Shown piece after piece: positions 22,986 to 36,700 of a stretch of DNA of 64,000 bases (position 1 is the stretch's first letter; the number at the start of each line of letters is the position of its first letter). The stretch lies in contig CM021318.1 in assembly GCA_010645155.1 (NCBI GenBank), positions 10,901,331 through 10,965,330 on the forward strand, in the 5' to 3' direction. The notes below the pieces were generated by a model that worked only from the letters and a program-made list of their open reading frames with translations, ran no database searches and was not told the origin of the DNA. The translations under genes were made by a program, and so were the position numbers. The stretch comes from Tigriopus japonicus. Taxonomy: Eukaryota; Arthropoda; Copepoda; Harpacticoida; Harpacticidae.

Positions 22986-25900
22986 TTAGATTCGAAAATG
23001 GAATGTCGTGATGAAGTCCGGGGATTTGGTGATGACGTGCTCGAATTCACTTGAGGATAGCTTCTTGTCATCATCAATGTCCGCTTCGTACAGAACCTGA
23101 GAAAATGATAGAGACAATTTGATTTTTATCTCCTCACAAGATGACACGTCACAATCCGACACTGTGAAAGTAGACCCTTGTTCAGAAGAAAGCTGGAAAA
23201 ATCGTGACACACATTTGTGACGACGACGTATGTACGTTGGTAGACACCAGCCTAATCTGAGGTCCATTTTCAGATTGAGGAACCACCCACTATTGAGACT
23301 TTAAAAATATTTGGGGGGCTTGAAATGGTTCTTATTTGCCCTTTTATGACAGCGATTTCCTCAAAAGGAACCGGTCAAATTAAAAGGGCATCCATTGTCG
23401 GATGTAAAAAAATGCCACACATGCAAAGTCGATGATGGTGGTTGGTTATTTTCAACCAGGCAGTTGATGTGGGCTTGTGCCAAATCCTTCAATCCCTACC
23501 ACTACTTCCTGCCAATTCTTAAAATGCACGATCATCACCATCGACAACAGGAGGCTCGTACACTAGAAGTTCTCTAGATCAGATGCTTGAAGTCATATTT
23601 CACAAGGAAGTATCGAGGGAGCACCAACCACTGTTATGGATAAGATCCCGCTATAAATAAAATGTTTTCACGCGTTCTTATAAATACCCGCTGAATAAAC
23701 AAAATGAAGATGACAGCATTAGTTCCGCGGATATGTTAGGCGTCATCCACATTAGACTAAGCCCTCCAATGGCTCTCAAGAGATTTTTGCCTAATCCTCA
23801 TTTTGATTTTGCCGCTGGCTCTCAAAGTACATAAGGAATATATGGCTTGGATATGGACAGATTGGGGACGATTCCGAACGAGCCAGGAAGTGGATTGATC
23901 ACTTGTTAACCTCAAGGCATCTGCAGATTTGATTAAGAAATTGACACGACCTGCTGAGCGCACTACATGTTCATAAAAGGACACGATGGTTTGTACATGT
24001 TTCAAGCGGAAATGGAGGAAAAGAGCAACAACGTACGAGATTTTCGAGATGAATAGGGCTCAATCAGACGACAATGAAGATGAAGATGATGATGACGATG
24101 AAGATGACGATGCGGCATCAGAAGTAAAAACAAATCTAATGGAACTAAAAGAAGAAGTTCAAGTTACCTTTTCCCAAATGGATTCGATCTCTTCCATGGC
24201 CAATTCGTTTTGCGTCAAAAGCTTGACAGCATGCTCAATATCAGAAGGACCCACGAAGTTGTCACCATCAATGTCTGAAATAGCAAGGAACCGTTTCTCT
24301 GTTCGATCCAATTTTATTCCTTTAAGTTCCTTATGTTCTCAGTACTTGGAACCATCCAGGAAAACTTCGGAGCCATTGATCATGTTCCAGCACAATGCAT
24401 TTGTGATATGTTTAGGAAGTTCTCAGAATCAAACCATTTGCATTTACACATGTTCCGAATATTATTCGATAGTTCACATTTGTTGTCACAGGCTTATTAT
24501 GGCCACGACTCGTTGATCTTGGGAGATGAACGCAGGCAACATTCGGGAATCATCAATACAACGTAGGGATTGCCTTTCAGCATGAATATACAAACTCAAT
24601 CCACCTACTTGCGCAGACAATGTAAAAGTCTTTGAAATTAACGAAAACCAATCTCATCGATTAAAGTAATGTGAAATTAATGAGAACTCTTGCCAGAATC
24701 TTCTCAGACTTAGTAAGAGAATGCTATTTCTAAGCGTTGGTTGCACATTTCCCAAAAAACACAAACTGTTTCAATTCGTTCAAATTCATGCTTTAACCAT
24801 TTGATTGCAACATGAAACTCTGTCTGAATGCTTGGTCAGTGCTCAACATGATGTTGGAGTCCCTGAGTGGATCAAGGTCGTCATGGGAGATAATTTTGTT
24901 CCTCTTCTTCCACATCATCAAAATGATTGGAATCTCATTAGTTGAATTACTAGCTCCAATTTTGGCACGAGACCAGACCACGTTAGACTCGCCCCTCAAA
25001 TCAGTCGCAATCCTTTTTTTTACATTTCATTCAGACTAGAGCTCTATATTAGAAAGAGTACAATCATATCCAACGCCATCTAGTTCATTCTGCTCGCAAC
25101 TGCTCGCCGTTCCCAAAAGGATACACGAGTACCCTCTAAGCTGAACAAATTTACCAAAATATGAGACCAAGATAGCAATTTTTGAGAAACTAAGGGGCCT
25201 AGAACCCTTATGAAGGGGTCCAAAATGAACTGTTAGTGTGTTTCAAATGAGTTAAGATTGCATTACTTGTAAAATTAGATTTAAAACTTTAAAAGACATT
25301 AAGAGAATGAAAATCTTTCCCCTTGGACATATTGATGCTAGTGGTGATGGCAACAATGTGATTGGAAATGAAATTGCAGGGCTGCTGAATTCTCTTCCCT
25401 CTTGTGCTTGGCTGTCATGGTCATTGCTGAGAAAGAGCACAGGGAATTTTCTTCCTCTCTTGACTTCACCCCTGACTGCAATTTAAACTTGCCCACCTAC
25501 CCATTGATATGCAAGATCACAGGAGTAGCTGGTGGTGGCCAGCAGGGGAGTCCAGTCAAATGCTTGCTAGCTTCAGATGGCTTGCCCAGCTTGCCCACTG
25601 GCACTTGCTAAGAAGGGAACAGATAGGATTGCTGGGCCGGGCCAGCTTTCTCTCTCTCTCTCTCTCGCTCTCGCTCTCCACACTGAGCGCAGCGAACAAA
25701 CAAGGAGGACTTGACTCAAAATTTCAGGGTTGAAAGGTGAAGAAAGGAAAACTCAACATTCTCCTCTCTATCAATATTCTATCTGACACATTTTTATGGT
25801 AGGAGCCCTGATTGCGAACTTTTCTCTGAAAAGCATTGATCAGAGTGAGGGGTGAGATATTCATTTTTCTCTTGGTCTTTTAGGTTTTAAACTTAATTTT

Positions 25901-28900
25901 ACAAGTAATTCAGCTTTGAATCATTTGAAACACACTAATAGGTCATTTTGGACCCCTTCATTAAGGTTCTAGACCCTTTACTTTCTCAAAAGTTGTTACC
26001 TTGTTCTCATATTTTGGAAAAGTTGTTCAGCTTAGAGGGTACTTTTGCATTGTTTTGGGAACGGCGAGCAGTTGCGAGCCAAATCAACTAGATGGCGTTG
26101 GATATGATTGTACTCTTTCTAATATAGAGCTCTAATTCAGACCATCCGACGTAGTAGCGCTATGAGAACTGCTCAAGACCTGGACCGATAGCTAACCTCG
26201 TCCTCGATGAGCGTGGTCGAGCTACTATTATTGATTGGATTTGAAAAGGCCTCTCATCGATGAATGTAATTTATTCAAACGAATTCGGCCTCGTGATGAA
26301 AACGAAATATTACGCATCCTGATTTGAGAGGTTCACGCCTTTGAACAACATGGTAGTAGTAATAGGGTGCAGTGATTGCTAGCAGTACAATTGAAACTAC
26401 TGCTACGACTATGACAACGACGAAATGCTACTACACTGTTCTCCGAGTATGATTTCAAAAATGCTTTGGAGCGTGATTTCCGGGATGACCGAATAGGTTG
26501 CTTCCCTTACATACTCGTACAACCAAGAGTAAAAGAGGTCCTCCCTGCATCATGCTCTTCGAGTCATTTGAATAAGGAACCTTAACGTGTTCATTTAATT
26601 TTGCACGGATCATCTTCAAATGAAGGACCACAGAGGGCAGTCTGCATGCAATAATTAGCCATATAATCACAATTGTCTTTAGGAGGTTTCGTTCTGGATA
26701 TCTGGGCATCCAATTGCAATGGTGAAGCTTTCGAATTTAATAATTTCCCTTTTTGATGTTAATGCTGTCGGATGAGATGTGATTACCGAAGTGAAAAGTT
26801 TGACATTATCCTTGACGAACACCCGTTATCTTGCCAAATAAACGAGCTCATCATCATGATCCTCTCAAGACTGCCAATTTTTAACTGGTAAGATGACGAG
26901 CTCATTAAGCTTATCCTTTGCAAGACTTCTTCTAAAAGAAAAGCCAATTAAATGGTTCAAAAATAAAATGCATTTCTCCTTGCTGTCGGCTCTGATCCTG
27001 GATAGAAAACAGTCCAAAAGTCTGGTTGTGGAGCTTGAGTGGCTTTGATAGAATGTTCAGGATGCAAACAGAACCTGCCTCGCTCGTAATTACTCACCGT
27101 AGATTAAAAATGCATAGTGGACTTTCATTTCCCGAGGTGCCTTTTCACTAAAGATGGAGTACATGTTCAAGAATTCGTCAAACGTCAGACTGGCCGAGTC
27201 ATCTGACGAGAACACTCGGCAGATCCTCTTACGGAAAGGATTCTCCTGGAAACAGAAACAGAAAATCTCTAGCTCACGCACTCATTTACTGACTGACTTC
27301 TCCTACTTCGACATTTTCCGGCGTTTTTATCGAATATCAGCCGTTCCAATTCCCGTAAGTAAGGAGAGAGAAAAAAAAGAAATCTGAATGATGGCCGTCG
27401 CCTGGAGATCAATATTAATCAGCTATAACCTTGGGCATCTGATCATTCCTTGATTCGTTCTTTCTCCGCATGAACAAGAGGAATTGGAAGTAAGTCATCT
27501 GAATCATCGGCAGCCATATATCTCGTTGGCATCTTGGCATCAGATCAGAGCTCCACTAGCCCAGCAAATGTTAATGAGCCGTTTCACTGCAAGGTTCCTG
27601 TAACTAGGCATTTGGCCTTCGAGAGCAAGAAACCGAGTGGGGCTTGGTTTGTCGTTGGTTGTCGTTGTCAATATACGTTTTCCTCTGATTCAATGACCCT
27701 GATCAGCTCTTCAAAAGGGAAACGTAACGCACACTCACCCATCAATAAAGGTCAAGTCCAAAACTTCATTCACGACCCAAGCAAAAATTCAAAACTTGGC
27801 GCAGACTTGAGCACAAGAAAATTTGACAATCATCTTTTCGTGGGCACAAGTTGGACATATCTTTGAGTAGGTAGTCCAAATTAGCCATCGAAGGAATTTA
27901 GAGTCTTTGTAATCAAATTAATGGCATGGATGGCCTTGTCCAGTTGTTCTTGTGATCAAGGTATGAACCACTTAATGAAAGATCAACCACATGAAATGGC
28001 ATAGTTCTGCATTTTAATAACTTGGAAATGAGATTGAGCCAAGGCGACACCAAAGCGATCACAACCCACACTAGCAACTCACCGAATTAGGCGGTTCTCC
28101 AAAGAAAACACCCCTATCAACATGATAATGTCGGTACTTTTGGAGTCCAAGGTGACAGAAAAGTGACCTTTACGTGTCATCTTTGATTAGACCCTCCCTT
28201 TGGTCGGCCCGAAACTTATCTCAAGATAAAAGACCTAATCACAAAACCAATTCTTATCTCCGGGAAAGAAAAAAAACATCCTGAGCAACAGCACCTTTTT
28301 CCAAGATAGTAACCTTGGACGTCACCGAGAAACGAACAAATACCAAAGAAGTCATGACGAAGAGGAGCCGAGATCGAAATAAGGGAAACGAAAGAACAAA
28401 AACCACCCGACGAGATCAGTTTAGAACGAGGGTGTCGAAAATCAATATCTGATGGACAATAAAACGTTGCTGTTGCTGAAAGGAATGCTGGTGTTGGCCT
28501 CAGTGTTAGTGAGGATAAGAAGTGGTTGGCATTTTGACTGCTAAAGCGATCGCATCATCACGAATTTCTCTCTTTCTCTCGAGTTTCAACTTCCTCTGTC
28601 CAAGGTCATGACATTTACGCCCTGACTAACACACGTTTCGTTGGTCAACATTTCACGAAGTCAAAAACGACGGGCTAATAATTATGATGATGATGATGAT
28701 TCACGAGTCGGTACTTGGCTAAAGAAGGAAGCAAGGAGGAAGAGGATCGTGTGAGTGGGTGTGGCTCTCTAGGTAGGAGGGCCATGAAGTAATCAGACAC
28801 GATCTTAGATCCTACTTTCAACGAGAAGCACTGTACTGTACTGTTCTATACATTTTTACGTACGTACGCAAGTACGACCGACCGACCGAACGAATTCTGC

Positions 28901-29430
28901 AATCAGATCCATTTCATCACCACCATCTCCAATCGAATTCTAATACAGGGTGTGAGTTCAAAATCAGCCAATTATCTTACCTTTAGCTCTGGGCATTTGC
29001 TCAACTCGGTATAATTGATGACAATCTGCTTCAATTGTTCGTAGGTCACACTCTTCAAATTGACGGGAGGCTCCTGGATTTCACAAAACCTCTTGAACAC
29101 CCTAAGGACGATTAAATAAGGAAACTTGCAATGAGCCAAGATGTTCTGAACGAAGATCATGACGGTCATCATCACGGGAAAATGAATGTGATGTAATCCA
29201 GAGTTGTCACAAGCAAAACCAGATGCACCGGGAACACATGCTTGCATGTGCAAAGTTCTTGAATTACCCTTTGAATCTCTGCTTACCTAAGTATCTCAGC
29301 TTTGGCCAAAAACGTTGTGTCCTACAAACGAAAACTCAAGTTAAGCAAATCCTCTCTGAAATATGCTCTTAATCCTTACCACATAATTATCGAGCTGTTC
29401 CTCACTGAACGTGGTCTGCTTGTTTCCCAT
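22986..29430 (-). CDS. Calcium and integrin-binding (CIB) family EF-hand protein
   Basis: Six exons with GT-AG introns join in frame to 190 codons plus stop: 29430-29380, 29321-29287, 29101-28981, 27245-27098, 24274-24168, 23096-22986. The length equals the family norm (about 187-191). The N-terminus MGNKQT is like vertebrate CIB2 and fits N-myristoylation at Gly2. EF1 and EF2 are degenerate, as is usual. The EF3 loop runs D119-D121-D123-F125-D130 (Asp at position 12, as in CIB proteins). The EF4 loop runs D160-D162-D164-K166-E171. The C-terminus ends SPDFITTFHFRI, a CIB hallmark. CIB proteins are small Ca2+/Mg2+ sensors that bind integrin alpha tails or, for CIB2, the TMC mechanotransduction complex at membranes. 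The paralogue (CIB2-like) is suggested by the N-terminus. The 2.8-kb intron between exons 4 and 5 contains a foldback transposon. Confidence 0.93.
24068..24115. repeat. GAT/GAC trinucleotide repeat in a CIB intron/exon neighbourhood
   Basis: A run of GAAGAT/GATGAC triplets lies just downstream (on the minus strand) of CIB exon 5, inside the intron to exon 6. The plus-strand acidic open frame across it is a by-product of the repeat. Confidence 0.7.
25037..26134. mobile_element. Long-TIR foldback DNA transposon, non-autonomous, 8-bp TSD
   Basis: The left arm starts TAGAGCTCTATATTAG at 25037, and the right arm ends with its exact inverse at 26134. The arms pair for about 275 bp each (25037 to about 25312, and about 25860 to 26134). 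The first 46 or so bases are identical and the remainder has scattered substitutions and small indels. Both flanks carry the identical direct repeat ATTCAGAC (25029-25036 and 26135-26142), an 8-bp target-site duplication. The roughly 550-bp centre holds a TC microsatellite (about 25650-25680) and no transposase. It lies in the fourth intron of the CIB gene. Superfamily is uncertain: 8-bp duplications occur in hAT, P and Merlin-type elements, but the ends do not obviously match a named family. Confidence 0.88.
28683..28890. repeat. Microsatellites in a CIB intron
   Basis: There is a (ATG)n run at about 28683-28701, and overlapping ACTGT/GTAC and ACCG/CCGA short tandem runs at about 28828-28893. 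They are in the intron between CIB exons 3 and 4. Confidence 0.6.
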
Positions 29431-32360
29431 CTTACACTTTATCCTCTACTGTCCCATGCCAAGTTGGAGGAGGTCTATAATGAGGGCGAATACCGGAACC
29501 ACACCCTGACAAACCATGAGGCTTTGTTCCATGGAATGCACTCTCAGCAATCGCATGGCCTCTTTTCGAGGACAAGGCAGAACCAACAACGGAACTAAAA
29601 ATGGGATTCTCATGACGAAGGTGTTGTTGGTTCGTCTCTCGAACAGTTTGGTACGCAACTCCGGATCCAACCATTAGGTTAATGAAACCCTTGTTGGAAC
29701 CTTGCAGAAAGTCGCAAATTGTTGAACGGAAGTTCGTTATTGTGGAATGTGGATAACTTTTAAGCCTTGAAAATTTCGATAGAGAAGCTTGTAAACAAGG
29801 TTACGAAATGAAATGCCAAAAAAATTGAAAATTATTTTTAAAAGAAAACTGATGCGAACAATTAATTGCAGGTTGATGCCAATGTATTCAATTCATTTAC
29901 AGTAAGTTACCATACTTATTTGGCTAAAAGTTGGCCTTAACAAAGACACTCTGACATTCTCAGTAAAAATGTACAACTGCCGCTTTTCAGCGCTAGAGAG
30001 AGAAAAATTTGAGGGTTCAAAAATATCCTCCACATTGTGGTGGTACCTTAATAACAATCGTAACAAAAAAAACGAAATAGAGAAGAACGGTTTGCAAAGC
30101 GTAAGTTTTTACTAATATAGTAAAAGCTGGTCTACACGAGAAACAACAATACGGTCAATATTTGGGCAAATCTCAAACAAAATTTGTTGTAAGGCTAATT
30201 TATGATTTTGTTTTTGTCAAATATTTCTGATTTTAAACATGTTGAAAATAGCTTATACAAAAAAAAATCCCCCCATCATTGTTCATTCAATACACGTTTT
30301 AAGAAAGGTGTCTCTCTTGTACCATTGCCACTACCAGGTTTGACGAATTAAGTTCTTGTTCAACCGAACAACATTTATTTTCACAGGTTGAACTCACTAT
30401 TAAATACAAACTTCGCTTCAAAGAATGATAAGCTATAGGCATTTTTTAAACTTAGGTTTTGGCTGGAAAGTGATCTTTAGCACATGAGAATGGCAACTCT
30501 TTATGCGCTGAAAAAACAAATGAACAAAACTGGAAAAGGGGTGAAATGGCATGTCAGTTGTGGTAAAAGCCTTGGTGTTCAACCCGAATTTTGCCTGGAA
30601 CTATTCTGGGTATTTTTCAGTTCTGGGCAATTGGTGCTACTCATTATCCCGAAATAACAAATAGGGCTAACCGAAAAGACCTTTCTTCTCTGTCTCTCTG
30701 CATCTCATTTTCTTCCAACAACTCGGCTTTTTGAAATTGATGAGAAATAATATCTACCTTTGCCTTTGCCAAATTCTTTTTTGGAGACATTTCATAACAT
30801 CTTACTATTGACTCTCCTTGCTTTTTAAGGTGAATGTTTTTCATCTTATATGATCTTGCACTTTCAAGTGAAGATGCAACAGAATAGAAATACTTTACAA
30901 ACACGAAACACTTTCGGAATTTTTGACAAATTATTTAGCTAAAATGATTCACATAGAGACATAGAGACTAGCCTTAAATACGCCAAACAAAGTTAAAAAT
31001 AAGTGGTCGCCACGAGCTAAAGTTATGCCACAGAACCTCTTACCCTGCCTTTTTCCCCTCAGAACAAAATGAGCATGCAGACATTTTTATCACAGACAAT
31101 TTCAATGGCATAAAAAGTGCACACATTGACCTCGTCAGGACTTTTTCTGAAATAAAACACCACTTTGACAAAGTCTAGTTTTCTTTCCGTTTGTTGAAAT
31201 GATTTCGAAATTTCAAAAATTTAACGAATTAGTGATCAACAGAGACCGAACTTAAAAGTAGGATTATTCCATTGGAAACCACAGTTTCAAATGCATGCCA
31301 CAATATTTGAAGGGTTCAGGGTGTTTCAAGCAAAGCAGGTCAAAAAGGTATCTAAAATTCGTCTTGAAAGGACACTTCAACAATCACATGGCCATCTAAA
31401 TCTTCTGATATCAACTCAATGTATTGTTCAGGAGGCAAGAGGACCTATTTCAGAAGAGCATTGACCTGAAATAGGCTAAAAATGTGAAGGTTGTTTGCAG
31501 GTATGAGCAAATTTCCAACCCTGTGTCAAAAACGCAAAGATCGAGAAAAAATAAAAAGCATATGCTCCCACACCAAGTCAAATAAATTGAAGTATTTTTT
31601 TATTTGTACTGTAACGGCATCATAAAAAAATGGATTTGGAGTAACGAATTTCTAATCCTTGTGGCAAAAAAAGGAACTGAAAATCTGCCCTTTGCAAGAA
31701 CGGTTAACTATTTGGAAGTAGAGAACAGTTTTAATTCAAAACCGGTGGGGTTCTACAATGAAGTTAAACAAAGATTCAAACCTGATTTCTCGATTCTAGA
31801 CACATGTTCGCAACCCGTCCGACTTTAAGTTGACCTGTTGCTGACGTAATAGTAATATTAACTGGGGAAGATACGACAAATGAACATCTTCTCATACGTT
31901 ACATCACACCCAAAATGACTTTGACACCATCTAAAATCACGGGTGAATCAACATTGAACGTCATTTTCAGAAAATATAAAAAGAAATTTTCAGGTGTGTA
32001 TGTTTATTGGACGAAACAAGTAACCTCGAGACCACTCGCCGAGCGTGATTTTCTGAATTTGAAATGGAGAATTTGTGCTCACCCAAAACCGGTTCTGCCA
32101 GTTTCCTATGCTAGTCATGGAATGGCAAAATTTGTACACTTTCATCCTCATTCTGATAACATTTTTTAAAAGGAGCGAAAAAAGTGTCGATCTTATTAAT
32201 ACATATCATTGCAGTAGTTTACTATCTAAATCAGGGTAATACTGAACTAAGCAACGGTTTCATTAAAACTCCCTCACGAAGTTACTATCGTCCAAATTTG
32301 TGCTTGTTAGATGCCACATAGAATTTGGAAAAATTACCACATTTTCACTTTGGTCCGTAG
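29431..32360. other. AT-rich intergenic region between the divergent CIB and methyltransferase genes
   Basis: The CIB gene runs leftward from 29430 and the methyltransferase gene rightward from about 32.4-32.7 kb, so both promoters should be here. No TATA box or initiator stands out. Bases 29700-32300 are AT-rich with homopolymer runs. The short open frames (30644-30904 minus, 31604-31828 and 31915-32169 plus) have no recognisable features. Confidence 0.5.
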
Positions 32361-32702
32361 TCCCTAAGTAACAAGGTAAGTCCTTCTTCTCTCTTTGAGA
32401 ATCTTTTCAGTTTATTTATTAACAAAATATGTTTATCTGCCAAATACGTCAAAATTTCAAAAGGATGTGTAAGTGTTGAATTCAGAATCACATCATTTTT
32501 CATAATATTACATCCTGTTAATGCTCATTTATAATACAATTTACTTTAAGAGTTACTTGAATCTATCCTCTTGAATGTAAAAATGAAAAGTGTTTGTACT
32601 TAACATTTTGGCACATATGCGGAACTGAAACAAAAATATCTCGCAACCTTTTTACTCTTTCCCTACTGTTATTTTACTTTCTTTCTTTGGACTCATTTTC
32701 AG
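32340..32702 (+). other. Probable 5'UTR exon end and intron of the methyltransferase gene
   Basis: A strong donor, ACAAG|GTAAGTCC, sits at 32375/32376, and a strong acceptor, CTCATTTTCAG, ends at 32702, 21 bases before the start ATG at 32724. This implies a non-coding first exon ending at 32375 and an intron of 327 bp. It is inference from splice consensus only. Confidence 0.45.
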
Positions 32703-32723
32703 AACCTCTACCTCCTCGTTGTT

Positions 32724-33744
32724 ATGGCTGAAGAAAAGAAATCCGTCCACACTCCCATGATCCTCAAGATGGAGAAGATCTGTCGAGGATACATTGACCA
32801 ATTGGAGAAGGGGGGCAAGGAGTTTAACATTCAAAACTTCATGATGATGTACATCTTTGGTGCCACTAACAACACCGAGTATCGAACCAAGCTCTTCGAC
32901 CACTGGCCCACCGTTAGTAAACCAGATTTTGACTGATTATGAATTATCCCAGACCCAATACCTAATTAATGTTTGAAACAAGTAGTATTTGGAGGATTTC
33001 GCAGCCTGCAAAGAAATCATGGGTTATCGTTACCCCGAGACTTTGGTTGACGAGTTTTTGAGCCTTAAACTCGACAAGAATGTCAAGATTTTGGACGTGG
33101 CTTGTGGTGCCGGAAACGTGGCCTACATCGTGAGTTTATCTTCATTTGTTTGATCATTATGTACTTGATAATCTTCAATTCTTCTTTCATCAGTTAAAAG
33201 ATCATGGCTACACCAATATTGATGGTTTGGATCCTTCTGATGGTTTACTCAAGGCTGCACAAACAAAGAACTTGTACAAAAACACATTTTGCTGCTATGT
33301 AACTCCAGATGAGAAAACACCTATTGAAGACAGTGAGTAACATCCATCCAAAAACTAGTGAAAATAATATCATTTTAAAGTAACGGATATTTTCAGACAC
33401 CTACGATGTTTTACTGTGCTCTGCTGGCATGTTCCCGGGATCCATCGTTCCTCAAGCCTTCAAGGAACTCATTCGCATTGTCAAGCCTGGTAATTCAAGT
33501 TGCATTTATGTATTGATCGCATTTCGGGACGCTTTTTTATTTCCTTTGAAAAATGTTAGGAGGAATTTTGGCCTGGAACATCGCCGATGGTTACGAAGGA
33601 TTCAATGACTTCTTCTTGAGCTACGACAAGATCATCAACGACCATGTGGCAACAGGAGATTGGGAGTTTGTCCAACCAACTAAGAAGATGGATAACATGC
33701 TCTTCGAGGATGCCGGCTACACCAATGTCATGAAGAAGAAGTAA
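32724..33744 (+). CDS. Class I SAM-dependent methyltransferase, METTL27-like
   Basis: Five exons join in frame to 249 codons plus stop: 32724-32912, 32986-33129, 33194-33332, 33397-33489, 33560-33744. Introns are only 61-73 bp with good GT-AG sites. Motif I, ILDVACGAG (residues 98-106), is the SAM-binding glycine loop. GLDPSDGLL (about 122-130) carries the acidic post-I residue (D124). YDVLLCSAGMF is the motif-IV strand, and IVKPGGILAWNI the following strand/turn of the Rossmann-like fold. The N-terminal FDHW and YLEDF pattern and overall length resemble METTL27 (Williams-Beuren region 27) proteins. The methyl acceptor of that group is not established, so no substrate is assigned. It is likely cytosolic: there is no signal or TM segment. 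The start ATG is the first after the 5'UTR acceptor. Confidence 0.88.
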
Positions 33745-33782
33745 ATGTCCAGCTTACCATAGGGACCAATTGAATGACCATC

Positions 33783-33788
33783 ATTAAA
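33783..33788 (+). terminator. Poly(A) signal (ATTAAA) of the methyltransferase gene
   Basis: ATTAAA lies 39 bases after the methyltransferase stop codon, on the same strand, giving a short 3'UTR. It is the common variant of AATAAA. Confidence 0.5.
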
Positions 33789-33799
33789 GAGAAATACAA

Positions 33800-36700
33800 A
33801 TTGTATCCCCTATGACTTGAATTGTCCCTCTGGCTCCTGAGAAATTTGTCATCTGTATGTTTATGACCCCATGGAACAATGAGAGTGAGAGAGCAATTAG
33901 CAATCAGGTTCTATGGATTGGGGGTGCAAGTTGTTTCTGGGGTTGAACTCCTCTCCAATGACGGATGACCACATCAACTTCCGTATTGCCCTAAACTAGC
34001 ATGAAAGTTCTCATTCCCATCACCATTTAACGGGAAACATCCGATGGGGAGTTGAGGTTTGGCATCGGTTTCAAAACTGAACCATGCATTTTGACTACAA
34101 ATATGAACAACTCAATTGGCATCATTATGACCACCAGCACTGTTAAGAGCGGTTAGGTAGGTGGATTGGCTGGCACTTTTCCATCTCCCCTGGCTCTTTT
34201 TCGGAACTTTCACATGTAACATCGTGCCTGAACAAGTTATTGGATGATGACCTGCCTCAGACAGCAGATGATCACGAGACAACTACGTAGCTCTCTTCAA
34301 ATACTACAAACACCCCTATATGACGGACTTTTTCTCACATTACTTTCACATGATCATCGGTCTCTCACTCAGGTGAAATGGTGTCTGTTGGGTCTAATTT
34401 GCGTTGAACGTAATTTGCTTGTAAAACGGTCCCAAAATGGAACGATGGGAATGTCCAACTCAATCATATGACCGAAGCGATGGAGAGAGCTGTAATAAAT
34501 ACACCCTAAAAATGGATCGGACATGTTTTTGGCACCTCCATGGAACACATTTCATTAATCGAAAAGAAAAATCTTTTAATTTCACAATGCCAAATACTCG
34601 CCTCATTTGGTCACTTCAAGTTGTACACATGTACAGGTGACAAAGAATACCATTGTTGCTCTTCCAGCGATAAAACACTCTGACTTCGATCGTCCCAAAG
34701 AGATCCTCTGGAACGCCCCATTCATCATCGCATGGGAAACTCATGTCAAGCAGGTGATATGAACAACATGTATGCTTGGTTAGCCCCTAGTAATGTTCAA
34801 GGTGCGGTGGGTTCGTATTGCCCTTATAATAACAAACTCCTTGGTCCATCGCTTCATTGAGCTTCCTGTGTCTACCAAGTTCAGACCTACTGAACGCTTG
34901 GACTTCATACTGTACGTAGGTGGGTCGGCTCTCCCTAATTCGGTTGAAATAGGGAGGGATTTACTTGGAACGCAACGAGTACATACGTAATCATTGAGGG
35001 GAGCCTTTGCGCATTGGGAAGACCAATGAAGAGGGCAACTACCCACTCAAGACCTCCTCGTAAGAGCTAAACAGAAGATGATTAGAGGGCGTTGGCTCAA
35101 TTGCTGTCCATCCATGTAGTTGACTTCAATTAAAGATGGCGTCGGAATCGCTAATACTTTTATCTGATAAAACGAGGTTCAAAGGTCCAGCAATAAGTGT
35201 CTTCTCACTTAAATTTTGATTGTGCCCAAGAATATTCTTGTGCGTTTAAAAGTGGTTGCATGATTTTCTTTCAATTTTTTTCCTTGATTTTCAACACTGA
35301 ATAAAATGAATTTTCGAAACATTATCAATACTGACAAGAGTCATGGCAAAAAATGGACTCAATAATTTGCCGAAAAAATAGGCAGCGAGATCTGAAAGTC
35401 GAAACCTAAATCAGCTCTTGTGTAGAGAACTTAATAAGTTGTTGAATTCAAATTGAAAAGAAAAGAATCTGTGAAACAATGAAAAAAAGTTATTGAAAGT
35501 TGAAGACTACCGTTAAATATAAAAGCCTAAGTTGAAAAATGTGAATACGCACGTGTATTGTGAGAGTCAGCCAAGAGATTCAGTAACACCAGGTGCTTCC
35601 ACTTTTGATAAGGCAACAGGGAGTAGTTACAATTTCGGATCGATTTATGAAGCGTGTGTGCAATCAGGCTCTCAAAAGACTCATCTTCACATGTGTCCTC
35701 GAACCTCCAGCACACTTATTACACCACTGCCATTGTGTACCGTGTAGTGTAAGCTTGTGGACACAACAATTGTACCGGTGGAATCAAGCCCATTTGATTG
35801 ATAATCTCCTCATGTCTAGCTAAAGATGGAGAGAAGGAGAGGGAAGGACCAACGTGAAAGAGGGGGAGCCCGACCCTCTCGAGAAAATTCACTTCCTCAG
35901 GATGCTCCGAGCAAAATTAACGAGACTGAAACCCACCACAATCACAAAAACGACACCTCGAGCCTCGCCTTTTCAGCTAGCAGGAATAATTATTCTGTCT
36001 TACCCACGATATCTTTGCTCTCCAGAACTGACAACACGAGCCAATCGAAACCAAAATCCCTTGATGAGCGCTTCCTGACAGATCATCATCACAAGAGAAA
36101 ATAATGCATAATTCTTCGGAAGGCAAACCTCTCATTATAAGGTGTGGTCCTTCCACTGCCTCAATTCGCCCCCTCGCCTTTCTCGCTGATGTCTGCCTAT
36201 CTAGACAAGATGCAATTGATTTTCAGGATATCATAATTTCCTTCAATTATCATGGACCAAGGGGTTTCTTGCTCAGAGTCCAATGAACTCAAAAGTCAGA
36301 TTTTTATTCGTTTACCATTTTATCCGCAAGAGTTGCTCTGCGGCTTGAAGACTCGATTGCAACGTACAAGTGGCAGATGCTGGTGAAAGTTGGTTCAACT
36401 ATGATTGGGATGGGGACCAAACAGTCAGCCAGCAAGCACACTCCTTTATCTCTTTGACCTGATCATGTAAGGGCGAGTGCCAAAAGTGACAATGGATTGA
36501 CTCCTGGTCACCCATTCACTTACTTTTGGGTGTCATCGTTCGCAGACCAAGAACAATCATCATCCATTATGTTGAGACAAAGCCGCAAACCACTGAAAAC
36601 CATTCACATAAAAGGCGGAACGGCGTAACGGTAGAGTTTCTGTCCCCGCTGAACCCCCATTTAGATCCTCCAACATATGTATTAAAAGCAAGAAAAAATC

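Noticed and set aside
29302..29674. Open frames on both strands around the CIB start
   Set aside because: The plus-strand frame runs antisense to CIB exon 1, and the minus-strand frames are in other phases than the conserved MGNKQT start.
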